Positions 41,370-48,787 of a DNA stretch of 64,000 bases are shown one piece after another. The DNA is from Stenotrophomonas maltophilia (GTDB taxonomy: Bacteria > Pseudomonadota > Gammaproteobacteria > Xanthomonadales > Xanthomonadaceae). The translations under genes were made by a program, and so were the position numbers. The first letter of the stretch is position 1; every line of letters begins with the position of its first letter. The notes beneath the pieces were generated by a model, which saw only the letters and a list, made by a program, of their open reading frames with translations, had not been told where the DNA came from and ran no database searches. The stretch spans positions 474,134 through 538,133 of the forward strand of contig DEVL01000004.1 in NCBI GenBank assembly GCA_002363385.1, written 5' to 3'.

Positions 41370-42461
41370 ATGAAACTGCACACGGCCAGCATTGCCGCCC
41401 TTTCCCTGGCCATCGCGCTGGGCCTTTCCGCCTGCAAGCCAGGCGCTGAAGGCCAGGGCGCCGCGCCGGCCACCGACGCGCCAGCCGCTGCCCCGGCGGC
41501 TGGCGACCGCCTCACCGCCGAGATTTCCGGCGCCGGTGCATCCTTCATCTTCCCGCTGGTGTCCAAGTGGTCGGCCGACTACAACGCCGCCACCGGCGCC
41601 AAGATCAACTACCAGTCGATCGGTTCGGGTGGCGGCATCGCCCAGATCAAGGCCGGCACCGTTGACTTCGGTTCCTCCGACAAGCCGCTGAGCAGCGAAG
41701 AACTGGCCCAGGCCGGTCTTGGCCAGTTCCCGTCGGCCATCGGCGGCGTGGTCCCGGTGGTCAACATCGACGGTCTGGAAGCCGGCAAGCTGCGCCTGAG
41801 CGGCGCCCTGCTGGCCGACATTTTCCTGGGCAAGGTCAAGACCTGGAACGACCCGGCGATCGTCGCTGCCAACCCGGGCGTCAAACTGCCCGACGGCAAG
41901 ATCACCCTGGTGCACCGTTCGGATGGCTCGGGCACCACCTTCAACTTCTCCAACTACCTGTCCAAGGTCAGCCCGGACTGGAAGAGCAAGGTCGGCGAAG
42001 GCACCTCGGTGCAGTGGCCGGACGGCGTGGGTGGCAAGGGCAATGAAGGCGTGGCCTCGTACGTGAAGCAGATCAAGGGCTCGATCGGCTACGTCGAGCT
42101 GGCCTACGCGCTGCAGAATGGCATGCCGTACGCCTCGATGCAGAACGCCGCCGGCAACTGGGTGCAGCCGAGCGCGGAAACCTTCGCCGCGGCAGCCGCC
42201 AGCGCCGACTGGGCCAGCGCCAAGGACTTCAACCTGGTCATCACCAATGCCCCGGGCGACCAGGCATGGCCGATCACCGCCACCAACTTCATGCTGATGC
42301 ACAAGCAGCCCAAGGATGCCCAGCGCAGCAAGGACACCCTGGCGTTCTTCAAGTGGGCCTTCGAGAAGGGCCAGGCCCAGGCCAACGAACTGCACTACGT
42401 GCCGCTGCCGGCCGAGCTGGTCACCCAGATCGAGGCGTACTGGACCAGCGAGTTCAAGTGA
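41370..42461 (+). CDS. pstS: Phosphate-binding protein PstS, lipoprotein form
   Basis: Second PstS, 363 residues. Unlike the first copy it has a lipoprotein signal (MKLHTASIAALSLAIALGLSAC, lipobox LSAC) and then an Ala/Pro/Gly-rich linker of about 25 residues before the binding domain. It should therefore be tethered to a membrane. Binding segments (GAGASFIFPLVSKW, DFGSSDKPL, VHRSDGSGTTFNF) are the same as in copy one, and the two are clearly recent paralogues. It directly precedes pstC, so it is the copy most tightly linked to the ABC transporter. Confidence 0.94.
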   Translation: MKLHTASIAALSLAIALGLSACKPGAEGQGAAPATDAPAAAPAAGDRLTAEISGAGASFIFPLVSKWSADYNAATGAKINYQSIGSGGGIAQIKAGTVDFGSSDKPLSSEELAQAGLGQFPSAIGGVVPVVNIDGLEAGKLRLSGALLADIFLGKVKTWNDPAIVAANPGVKLPDGKITLVHRSDGSGTTFNFSNYLSKVSPDWKSKVGEGTSVQWPDGVGGKGNEGVASYVKQIKGSIGYVELAYALQNGMPYASMQNAAGNWVQPSAETFAAAAASADWASAKDFNLVITNAPGDQAWPITATNFMLMHKQPKDAQRSKDTLAFFKWAFEKGQAQANELHYVPLPAELVTQIEAYWTSEFK

Positions 42462-42499
42462 ACCAGGCAGGCCCGCGCCTGGCGCGGGCCTGACCGATC

Positions 42500-42565
42500 C
42501 TAGCGCCGGGCCCTGCCCGGCGGCACCACGCTCCGAACGTGATGCCGGGCATCGCCCGGCACTAC
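42500..42565. repeat. SMAG-type REP dimer between pstS and pstC
   Basis: Two GTAG-headed hairpins face each other. On the left is CTAGCGCCGGGC with GCCCGGCGGCA. On the right is a stem GCCGGGC atc GCCCGGC ending in ACTAC. It occupies most of the 134-bp gap between the lipoprotein pstS and pstC and may limit downstream expression or protect the pstS message. Confidence 0.8.
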
Positions 42566-42595
42566 CTCTTCTCTTCTCGGGCCCCCGCCTCAGCC

Positions 42596-43564
42596 ATGAA
42601 TGCCATCGCCCAGCCTGTTCCCGCACCGTCTCTTCGCGACCTGCGTGATGCCCGCAACGACAAACTGTTCCGTTGGGTACTGATCGCCACCGTCATCCTG
42701 GTGCTGGTCGCCCTGGCCTGCGCCGCGCTCTCGATGCTGTGGGGCGGCCGCCATGCCCTGCAGGAGCAGGGCCTGAGCTTCTTCTACTCCTCCGAATGGA
42801 ATCCGGTCGAGAACAAATTCGGTGCGCTCGCACCGATCTACGGCACCCTGGTCACTGCCCTGATCGCGATGGTCATCGCTGTCCCGGTGAGCTTCGGTAT
42901 CGCCTTCTTCCTGACCGAGGTCGCCCCGCGCTGGCTGCGTGGCCCGGTCGGTACCGCCATCGAACTGCTGGCCGGTATCCCCTCGATCATCTACGGCATG
43001 TGGGGCCTGTTCGTGCTGGTCCCGGTGATGACCGAGTACGTCACTCCGTTCCTGAATGATCACCTGGGCACGATGCCGATCATCGGCCCCTTGTTCCAGG
43101 GCCCGCCGCTGGGCATCGGTGTACTCACCGCCGGCTTCGTGCTGGCGATCATGGTGATCCCCTTCATCTCCTCGGTGATGCGCGAAGTGTTCCTGACCGT
43201 GCCGACCCGCCTGAAGGAATCGGCGTATGCACTGGGTTCCACCAAGTGGGAAGTGAGCTGGGACATCGTGCTGCCCTACACCCGCTCGGCGGTGATCGGC
43301 GGCATCTTCCTCGGCCTCGGCCGCGCCCTGGGTGAAACCATGGCGGTGGCCTTCGTGATCGGCAACAGCGTACGCCTGTCGCCCTCGCTGCTCGAGCCGG
43401 GCACCACCATTGCCGCGCTGATCGCCAACGATTTCGGCGAAGCCACTGAAACCTACCGCTCGGCGCTGCTGCTGCTCGGCTTCGTCCTGTTCATCGTGAC
43501 CTTCGTGGTGCTGGCGATCGCCCGCCTGATGCTGATGCGCCTGGCCCGCAAGGAGGGCAACTGA
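42596..43564 (+). CDS. pstC: Phosphate ABC transporter permease PstC
   Basis: Inner-membrane permease, 322 residues, six membrane helices. It has an N-terminal cytoplasmic tail, first helix WVLIATVILVLVALACAALSM, the signature LLAGIPSIIYGMWGLFVL and the EAA-type loop SAYALGSTKWEVSWDIVLPYTRS. The ATG at 42596 is used because the longer frame runs back into the REP hairpin. It forms the phosphate channel with PstA. Its stop overlaps the pstA start as TGATG. Confidence 0.95.
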   Translation: MNAIAQPVPAPSLRDLRDARNDKLFRWVLIATVILVLVALACAALSMLWGGRHALQEQGLSFFYSSEWNPVENKFGALAPIYGTLVTALIAMVIAVPVSFGIAFFLTEVAPRWLRGPVGTAIELLAGIPSIIYGMWGLFVLVPVMTEYVTPFLNDHLGTMPIIGPLFQGPPLGIGVLTAGFVLAIMVIPFISSVMREVFLTVPTRLKESAYALGSTKWEVSWDIVLPYTRSAVIGGIFLGLGRALGETMAVAFVIGNSVRLSPSLLEPGTTIAALIANDFGEATETYRSALLLLGFVLFIVTFVVLAIARLMLMRLARKEGN

Positions 43565-44430
43565 TGTCCACCGCCAACGCTCAACCGCTGTACCTGCGCC
43601 GCCGCATCGTCAACGTGGTCGCGCTGCTGATGTCCTGCCTGACCGCATTGTTCGGCCTGTTCTTCCTCGGCTGGATCCTGTGGACGCTGGCTTCCAAGGG
43701 CCTGGCCGGCATCAATCTGGACCTGTTCACCAAGATGACACCGCCGCCGATGCAGGAAGGCGGCCTGGCCAATGCCTTCTTCGGCAGCGCTGTCATGTGT
43801 GGCCTGGCGATCGCGATCGGCACCCCGCTGGGCGTGCTGGCCGGCACCTGGCTGGCCGAGTACGGCAACTTCCGCAAGGCCGGCACGGTGGTGCGCTTCG
43901 TCAATGACATCCTGCTCTCGGCACCGTCGATCGTGCTGGGCCTGTTCGTCTACACCCTGTACGTGATGCAGACCGGCGGGCAGTTCTCCGCCTTCGCCGG
44001 TGCACTCTCGCTGGCCTTCATCGTGCTGCCGGTGGTGGTGCGTACCACCGATGAAATGCTGCGCCTGGTGCCTTCGCAGATGCGTGAAGCGGCCCTGTCG
44101 CTGGGCATCCCACAGTGGAAGGTGACGGTGCAGGTGCTGTACCGCAGCGCCGCCGCCGGCATCGTGACCGGCATCCTGCTGGCCCTGGCCCGTATCTCCG
44201 GCGAGACCGCCCCGCTGCTGTTCACCGCCTTCGGCAACCAATACTGGAACAGCAACGTGTTCCAGCCGATGGCCTCGGTGCCGGTGGTGATGAACCAGTT
44301 CGCCGGCAGCCCGTACGAATCCTGGCAGGTGCTGGCCTGGGCCGGCGCGCTGGTGCTGACCGTGTTCGTGCTGCTGGTCAGCCTTTCCGCGCGCGGCATC
44401 CTGCTGCGCAACCGTATCTCCCATGACTGA
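43564..44430 (+). CDS. pstA: Phosphate ABC transporter permease PstA
   Basis: Partner permease of 288 residues with six helices. The first is VNVVALLMSCLTALFGLFFLGWIL. Family segments are NDILLSAPSIVLGLFVYTL and the EAA loop REAALSLGIPQWKVTVQVLYRSA. It is coupled to pstC by a 1-nt overlap and to pstB by an 8-nt overlap. With PstC it carries phosphate delivered by either PstS. Confidence 0.95.
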   Translation: MSTANAQPLYLRRRIVNVVALLMSCLTALFGLFFLGWILWTLASKGLAGINLDLFTKMTPPPMQEGGLANAFFGSAVMCGLAIAIGTPLGVLAGTWLAEYGNFRKAGTVVRFVNDILLSAPSIVLGLFVYTLYVMQTGGQFSAFAGALSLAFIVLPVVVRTTDEMLRLVPSQMREAALSLGIPQWKVTVQVLYRSAAAGIVTGILLALARISGETAPLLFTAFGNQYWNSNVFQPMASVPVVMNQFAGSPYESWQVLAWAGALVLTVFVLLVSLSARGILLRNRISHD

Positions 44431-45280
44431 CCTTTCCACGGACATCGCCATGAACGATCTCTCCAACGCCGTGCCGATGCAGCGCATCGTGGTCCCGGCC
44501 TCGCATGAAAACCTGCACACCCCGGCGCCGATCAAGCTGGCCGCACGCGGGCTGGATTTCTACTACGACAAGTTCCATGCGCTGAAGGGCATCGACCTGG
44601 AGATTCCGGAAAAGCGCGTCACCGCGCTGATCGGTCCCTCCGGCTGCGGCAAGTCCACGCTGCTGCGCATCTTCAACCGCATCTATGCGCTGTACCCCAA
44701 GCTGGAAGCGCGCGGTGAAGTGTTGCTCGATGGTGAGAACATCCTCTCGCCGAAGTACCCGATGAACCGCCTGCGCAGCAAGGTCGGCATGGTGTTCCAG
44801 AAGCCGGTGCCGTTCCCGATGACCATCTTCGAGAACGTGGCCTACGGCATCCGCCACCACGAGAAGCTCTCCAAGTCGGAGATGACCGACCGCGTCGAGC
44901 AGGCTTTGCGCCAGGGCGCGCTGTGGGACGAGGTGAAGGACAAGCTCAACCAGAGCGCGCTGGGCCTGTCCGGTGGCCAGCAGCAGCGCCTGTGCATCGC
45001 TCGCGCCGTGGCCCTGCGCCCGGACGTGCTGCTGCTCGACGAGCCGACCTCGGCGCTGGACCCGATCTCCACCAGCCGCATCGAGCAGCTGGTCGAAGAG
45101 CTCAAGCACGATTACACCATCGTGATCGTCACCCACAACATGCAGCAGGCCGCGCGCGTGTCCGATTACACCGCCTTCATGTACCTGGGCGACCTGATCG
45201 AGCACGACCGCACCGAAGTGATCTTCTCGCAGCCCACCAAGCAGCAGACCGAAGACTACATCACCGGCCGCTTCGGCTGA
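44423..45280 (+). CDS. pstB: Phosphate ABC transporter ATPase PstB
   Basis: ATPase of 285 residues. Walker A GPSGCGKST, signature LSGGQQQRLCIARA, and Walker B VLLLDEPTSALD are present, plus the PstB-typical FYYDKFHALKGIDLEI and NRIYALYPKLEARGEV. The N-terminus carries an extra 40 residues before the domain. ATG 44423 overlaps pstA by 8 nt; ATG 44450 (MNDLSNAV) is an alternative start. It powers PstCA and, with PhoU and PhoR in this family of systems, helps report external phosphate. Confidence 0.96.
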   Translation: MTDLSTDIAMNDLSNAVPMQRIVVPASHENLHTPAPIKLAARGLDFYYDKFHALKGIDLEIPEKRVTALIGPSGCGKSTLLRIFNRIYALYPKLEARGEVLLDGENILSPKYPMNRLRSKVGMVFQKPVPFPMTIFENVAYGIRHHEKLSKSEMTDRVEQALRQGALWDEVKDKLNQSALGLSGGQQQRLCIARAVALRPDVLLLDEPTSALDPISTSRIEQLVEELKHDYTIVIVTHNMQQAARVSDYTAFMYLGDLIEHDRTEVIFSQPTKQQTEDYITGRFG

Positions 45281-45310
45281 TTCCGGCCCACGAACCCTGG
45301 ATAGAACAGC

Positions 45311-46018
45311 ATGAGCATTCCCAACGACCACATCGTCAAGAGCTACGACGAAGAACAGCAGCGCCTGGTGGCCGAGATCGTGCGCATGGGCGAGATGGCC
45401 GTCGCCCAGCTCGAAGCGTCCATGGACGTCATCGAGAAGCGCGACGAGAACGCCGCCCAGCGCATCATCGCCAACGATGAAGCCATCGACCAGCTTGAGC
45501 AGCACATCAGCCACGACGTGATGCGCCTTGCGCTGCGCGGGCCGATGGCACGCGACCTGCGCGAAATCCTGGCCGGCCTGCGCATCCCGGCCGATATCGA
45601 ACGCATCGGCGATTACGCGGCGAACGTGGCCAAGCGCTCGATCGCCCTGAGCAAGGTGCCGCCGCTGCCGCAGATCCAGGGGCTGCGCGCCCTGGGCCGG
45701 CTGGCCGCACAGCAGGTGCGCCGCGCGATCGAGGCCTACCGCGACAACGACGCCGCCGCGGCGCTGGAGCTGCGCGACGATGATGCCCGTCTGGATGCGC
45801 AGTACACCGCGCTGTTCCGCGAGCTGCTGACGTACATGATGGAAGACCCGCGCAACATCACCCCGTGCACGCACCTGTTGTTCATGGCCAAGAACCTGGA
45901 GCGCGTGGGCGACCATGCCACCAACATCGCCGAGAACGTGTGGTTCTTGGTGCATGGCGAGCAGGCGCTGCCGCCGCGCGAGAAGCGCGACGAGACGAGC
46001 AGTACCGATCACGTCTGA
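45311..46018 (+). CDS. phoU: Phosphate signalling regulator PhoU
   Basis: A 235-residue protein of two three-helix repeats. Each carries the metal-binding motif of the family: ERIGDYAANVAKRSI in the first and ERVGDHATNIAENVWF in the second, both ExxxD-type. PhoU links PstB to the kinase PhoR and turns the Pho regulon off when phosphate is plentiful. It is the last gene of the pst operon, 30 bp after pstB, and is followed by a terminator. Confidence 0.96.
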   Translation: MSIPNDHIVKSYDEEQQRLVAEIVRMGEMAVAQLEASMDVIEKRDENAAQRIIANDEAIDQLEQHISHDVMRLALRGPMARDLREILAGLRIPADIERIGDYAANVAKRSIALSKVPPLPQIQGLRALGRLAAQQVRRAIEAYRDNDAAAALELRDDDARLDAQYTALFRELLTYMMEDPRNITPCTHLLFMAKNLERVGDHATNIAENVWFLVHGEQALPPREKRDETSSTDHV

Positions 46019-46042
46019 GCGCGTGCTTCAAAAACGGAAAGC

Positions 46043-46075
46043 AAAGCCGCTGCCTTCGGGTGGCGGCTTTTTTAT
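46043..46075 (+). terminator. Rho-independent terminator of the pst-phoU operon
   Basis: AAAGCCGC pairs with GCGGCTTT across a short GC-rich loop and is followed by TTTATT. It lies 25 bp after phoU and insulates the next cluster from the phosphate operon. Confidence 0.85.
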
Positions 46076-46128
46076 TGCCGGGGCGTCCGGGCGCTTCGGG
46101 AATGACGCGCTGCACTTCACGAAACGTT

Positions 46129-46147
46129 GAATCCTGTGTGAGGATTC
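46129..46147. promoter_or_regulatory. Inverted repeat upstream of the hvfA-like gene
   Basis: GAATCCT and AGGATTC form a perfect 7-bp inverted repeat around GTGTG, 86 bp before the start codon. Its position in the only non-coding stretch before the cluster suits an operator or a 5' leader hairpin. No regulator gene is adjacent, so its meaning is open. Confidence 0.35.
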
Positions 46148-46233
46148 GATGAGCCGGGCCGGGCCACCATGGCCGCACCTGCTGCCCCACGCAGCCATCC
46201 CGGGCCCCGGCCCATTCCAAGGAGATCCACTCG

Positions 46234-46608
46234 ATGAGCACACCCACCCGATCGCTGTCGTTGTTGGCGGCCACCGCGCTGGCCGCGGGCCTGGGCGTCA
46301 CCGCCTCGGCGTCCGCCTTGAGCATGACCGACCTGGCCCAGGGCTACCTGGTGGCCGGCCAAGCGGCGAGCAAGGCGGCTGAAGGCAAGTGTGGCGAGGG
46401 CAAGTGCGGTGCGCATGCCGACAAGGCCGCTACCACCGCGGGCGGCAAGACCGCGACCGCCGGCGCCAAGGCGGCCGAAGGCAAGTGTGGGGAAGGCAAG
46501 TGCGGCGCCGACAAGGGCAAGGCCGCCGATGCGAAGGTCAAGGCCGCTGGTGACAAGAAAGCGGCGGAAGGCAAGTGCGGCGAAGGCAAGTGCGGTGCCA
46601 AGCACTGA
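46234..46608 (+). CDS. hvfA: HvfA/bufferin-type RiPP metallophore precursor with six EGKCG motifs
   Basis: A 124-residue precursor of a post-translationally modified metal-binding peptide. A signal peptide-like N-terminus (LSLLAATALAAGLGVTASASA) should direct it to the periplasm. The mature part has three copies of a double motif EGKCGEGKCG, at residues 50-59, 82-91 and 112-121, with Ala/Lys-rich spacers. All six cysteines (53, 58, 85, 90, 115, 120) lie in these motifs. In the characterised HvfA family, EGKCG cysteines are turned into oxazolone/thioamide groups that bind copper. AAGGAG precedes the ATG. It is the first gene of a four-gene cluster with an MNIO enzyme. Spacer repeats suggest growth by internal duplication. 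Confidence 0.9.
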   Translation: MSTPTRSLSLLAATALAAGLGVTASASALSMTDLAQGYLVAGQAASKAAEGKCGEGKCGAHADKAATTAGGKTATAGAKAAEGKCGEGKCGADKGKAADAKVKAAGDKKAAEGKCGEGKCGAKH

Positions 46609-47467
46609 CGCACTCACCCCTGGCATGGGCCGGTCGCCGCTGCATGCGGCGGCGACCGGCCTTGGCTTGCGTCGCGCCCTGCTGCAGGACCTGCGCGATG
46701 CGCCTGCCGGCGATGTCGACTTCCTTGAATGCGCGCCGGAAAACTGGATCGGCGTGGGTGGCCCGGCCGGTGATGCGCTGGCCGAGCTGGCCACGCGCCA
46801 CCCGCTCACCTGCCATGGGCTGTCACTTTCGCTGGGCAGCACCGCGCCGCTGGATACCGTGCTGCTGGAACAGGTAGGACGCTTCCTGGCGCGGCACAGC
46901 GTGCCGCTGTACAGCGAGCACCTGAGCTACTGCAGCGATGACGGTCACCTCTACGACCTCCTGCCGATTCCCTTCACCGACGAAGCCGTACGCCATACCG
47001 CATCACGCATCGCCCGCGTGCAGGACCTGCTGGGCCGGCGCATCGCAGTGGAGAACGTGTCCTACTACCTCGCCCCGGAACCGGCAATGGACGAACTGGC
47101 CTTCACCAACGCCGTGCTGGCCGAGGCCGATTGCGATCTGCTGCTGGACGTCAACAACGTCTACGTGAACGCCTGCAACCACGGCTACGACGCCGATGCG
47201 TTCATCGCCGGGCTGCCCGCCGCGCGCATCGTCTGCCTGCATGTGGCCGGCCATCTGGACGAGGCGCCCGATCTGAAGATCGATACCCACGGCAGCGCGG
47301 TGATCGATCCGGTCTGGGACCTGCTCGCCCGCACCTATGCGCGCATCGGTGCCCGCCCGACGCTGCTGGAGCGTGATTTCAATTTCCCGCCGTATGCCGA
47401 ACTGCGCGGCGAACTGCAGCACATCCGCCAGCTGATGGCCGCTCATGCCGGGAACGGACATGACTGA
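46595..47467 (+). CDS. hvfB: MNIO-family (DUF692) peptide-modifying iron enzyme, HvfB-like
   Basis: A 290-residue TIM-barrel enzyme of the multinuclear non-heme iron oxidase family (DUF692). Ligand-rich segments are in order: TGLGLR, CHGLSLSLG (His74), YSEHLSYC (Glu108, His109), IAVENVSYY, LLDVNNVYVN, CLHVAGH, IDTHGSAV and LLERDFNFP. MNIO enzymes use two or three irons and O2 to convert Cys residues into oxazolone/thioamide, here presumably the EGKCG cysteines of the upstream precursor. The GTG at 46595 overlaps the precursor gene by 14 nt; ATG 46625 is the alternative. It should act in the cytoplasm before export. It overlaps the next gene by 8 nt. Confidence 0.9.
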   Translation: MPSTDALTPGMGRSPLHAAATGLGLRRALLQDLRDAPAGDVDFLECAPENWIGVGGPAGDALAELATRHPLTCHGLSLSLGSTAPLDTVLLEQVGRFLARHSVPLYSEHLSYCSDDGHLYDLLPIPFTDEAVRHTASRIARVQDLLGRRIAVENVSYYLAPEPAMDELAFTNAVLAEADCDLLLDVNNVYVNACNHGYDADAFIAGLPAARIVCLHVAGHLDEAPDLKIDTHGSAVIDPVWDLLARTYARIGARPTLLERDFNFPPYAELRGELQHIRQLMAAHAGNGHD

Positions 47468-48215
47468 CACCCCGGCACGCCTGCACGCACAGCAGAGAGC
47501 GTTCACCGCGCATCTGCGGGACCCGGACCGTTTCGCCGCACCCGACGGCATGGACCCGCGCCGGCTGGGCGTCTACCAGCGGTTGGTCTTCAACAACGTA
47601 TTGGGCGTGATCGGCAACGGCTTCCCGGTCTGCGTGCAGTTGCTGGGGGACGCGGCATGGGCCACCCTGGTCCGGCGCTTCCTTGCCAGTCACCCGGCGC
47701 AGACGCCGTTGTTCACCGAACTGGCCGCCGAGTTCGTGCAGTGGTTGCAGCACCAGCCCACGCTGCCGCATCCGGCACTGGCCGAACTGGCCCATTACGA
47801 GTGGGTGGAAACGGCCCTCTACCAGTTGGACGCGCCCCCCTTCCCGTCCACGCCCGGCCTGGACCCGATGCACGCGGCGCTGCAGCGCTCCCCCCTGGCC
47901 TGGCCACTGCTCTATCGCTGGCCGGTACACCGGCTCGGCACCGATGACGCGCCCGCGCAGCCCGGCCCCGAGCCGACCGGGCTGCTGGTCCGGCGCGAAC
48001 CCGATGGACAGGTCCGCTTCGCCGCGGTCAGCCCGATGGCCGCGCAGCTGCTGGAGCTGATCGGTCAGCATCCCGGCAGTACCGGCACCACTTACCTGGA
48101 GCAGCTTGCGCAGGCGCACGGCATGGCGTCCGATGCGCTGCTCCTGCCCGGCGCCGCCCTGCTGCGCCAGTTCCGCGACAGCGGCGTGATCGGGCCTGCT
48201 GCGCCCGTTTCCTGA
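47460..48215 (+). CDS. hvfC: DUF2063 partner protein of the MNIO enzyme, HvfC-like
   Basis: A 251-residue cytoplasmic protein. The N-terminal half is the DUF2063 domain (LHAQQRAFTAHLRDPDRF, then RLGVYQRLVFNNVLGVIGNGFPV and LVRRFLASHPAQTPLFTEL). The C-terminal half is a winged-helix-like precursor-recognition region (AQLLELIGQHPGSTGTTYLEQ). In related systems this partner binds both the precursor and the MNIO enzyme and is required for modification. Old annotations call DUF2063 a putative DNA-binding domain, which is misleading here. Start ATG 47460 overlaps hvfB by 8 nt; ATG 47445 is possible. Confidence 0.88.
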   Translation: MTDTPARLHAQQRAFTAHLRDPDRFAAPDGMDPRRLGVYQRLVFNNVLGVIGNGFPVCVQLLGDAAWATLVRRFLASHPAQTPLFTELAAEFVQWLQHQPTLPHPALAELAHYEWVETALYQLDAPPFPSTPGLDPMHAALQRSPLAWPLLYRWPVHRLGTDDAPAQPGPEPTGLLVRREPDGQVRFAAVSPMAAQLLELIGQHPGSTGTTYLEQLAQAHGMASDALLLPGAALLRQFRDSGVIGPAAPVS

Positions 48216-48239
48216 CCCCTCCACCAAGGAAGTACCTCC

Positions 48240-48749
48240 ATGAAGTCACTGCATCTGGTCGCCCTGCGCGACCGGCTGGATCGTCTCGGTCCGTGGTTGG
48301 CCCCGCTCGGCTTGCGCTTGCTGATGGGCTGGGAATATTTCGAGTCCGGCCACGAAAAACTGCGCGGCCAGAACTGGTTCGAGGACCTGCAGCAGGCCTT
48401 CCCGTTTCCGTTCGACCAACTGCCGGCCACCCTCAACTGGCAGCTGGCCACCTGGTTCGAGCTGGTCGGCGCAGCCTGTCTGCTGTTGGGGCTGGGGACC
48501 CGCTTGGCGGCCAGCTGCCTGCTGGTGCTGACCGTGGTCGCCACCGCCGCGGTGCACTGGCCGATGCACTGGAATGGACTGGCCGAGCTGGCGATGGGCT
48601 ATGTCATTACCGATCAGGGCTTTGGCAACTTCAAACTGCCACTACTGTTCATGGCCATGCTGCTGCCTCTGGCCGTGCAGGGTGCCGGCCCGTTGAGCCT
48701 GGATCAGCTGCTGCGCCGCGGGCGCGGGCGGTCGCCTGCCCTGGCCTGA
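48240..48749 (+). CDS. hvfD: DoxX-family membrane protein, HvfD-like
   Basis: A 169-residue inner-membrane protein with four helices (LGLRLLMGWEYFESGHEKL, WFELVGAACLLLGLGTRLAASCLLVL and two more), matching the DoxX family. The motif GWEYFESGHEKLRG near the first helix is typical of the DoxX members found in DUF692-DUF2063 clusters. It begins 24 bp after hvfC in the same direction. A role in redox or in handling the exported, modified peptide at the membrane is assumed in the literature, not seen in the sequence. Confidence 0.87.
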   Translation: MKSLHLVALRDRLDRLGPWLAPLGLRLLMGWEYFESGHEKLRGQNWFEDLQQAFPFPFDQLPATLNWQLATWFELVGAACLLLGLGTRLAASCLLVLTVVATAAVHWPMHWNGLAELAMGYVITDQGFGNFKLPLLFMAMLLPLAVQGAGPLSLDQLLRRGRGRSPALA

Positions 48750-48787
48750 GCGCGGGGGCGTACAGGCCGCTCTGCTAAACTGGCGCG

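Noticed and set aside
46381..46600. Repeated DNA blocks considered as a tandem-repeat or CRISPR-like array
   Set aside because: The repeats are in frame and encode the EGKCG doublets of a precursor; units and spacers do not fit a CRISPR.
47460..48215. DUF2063 protein considered as a transcription factor, following old putative DNA-binding labels
   Set aside because: Its position beside a DUF692 enzyme and an EGKCG precursor fits the known partner role in peptide modification.
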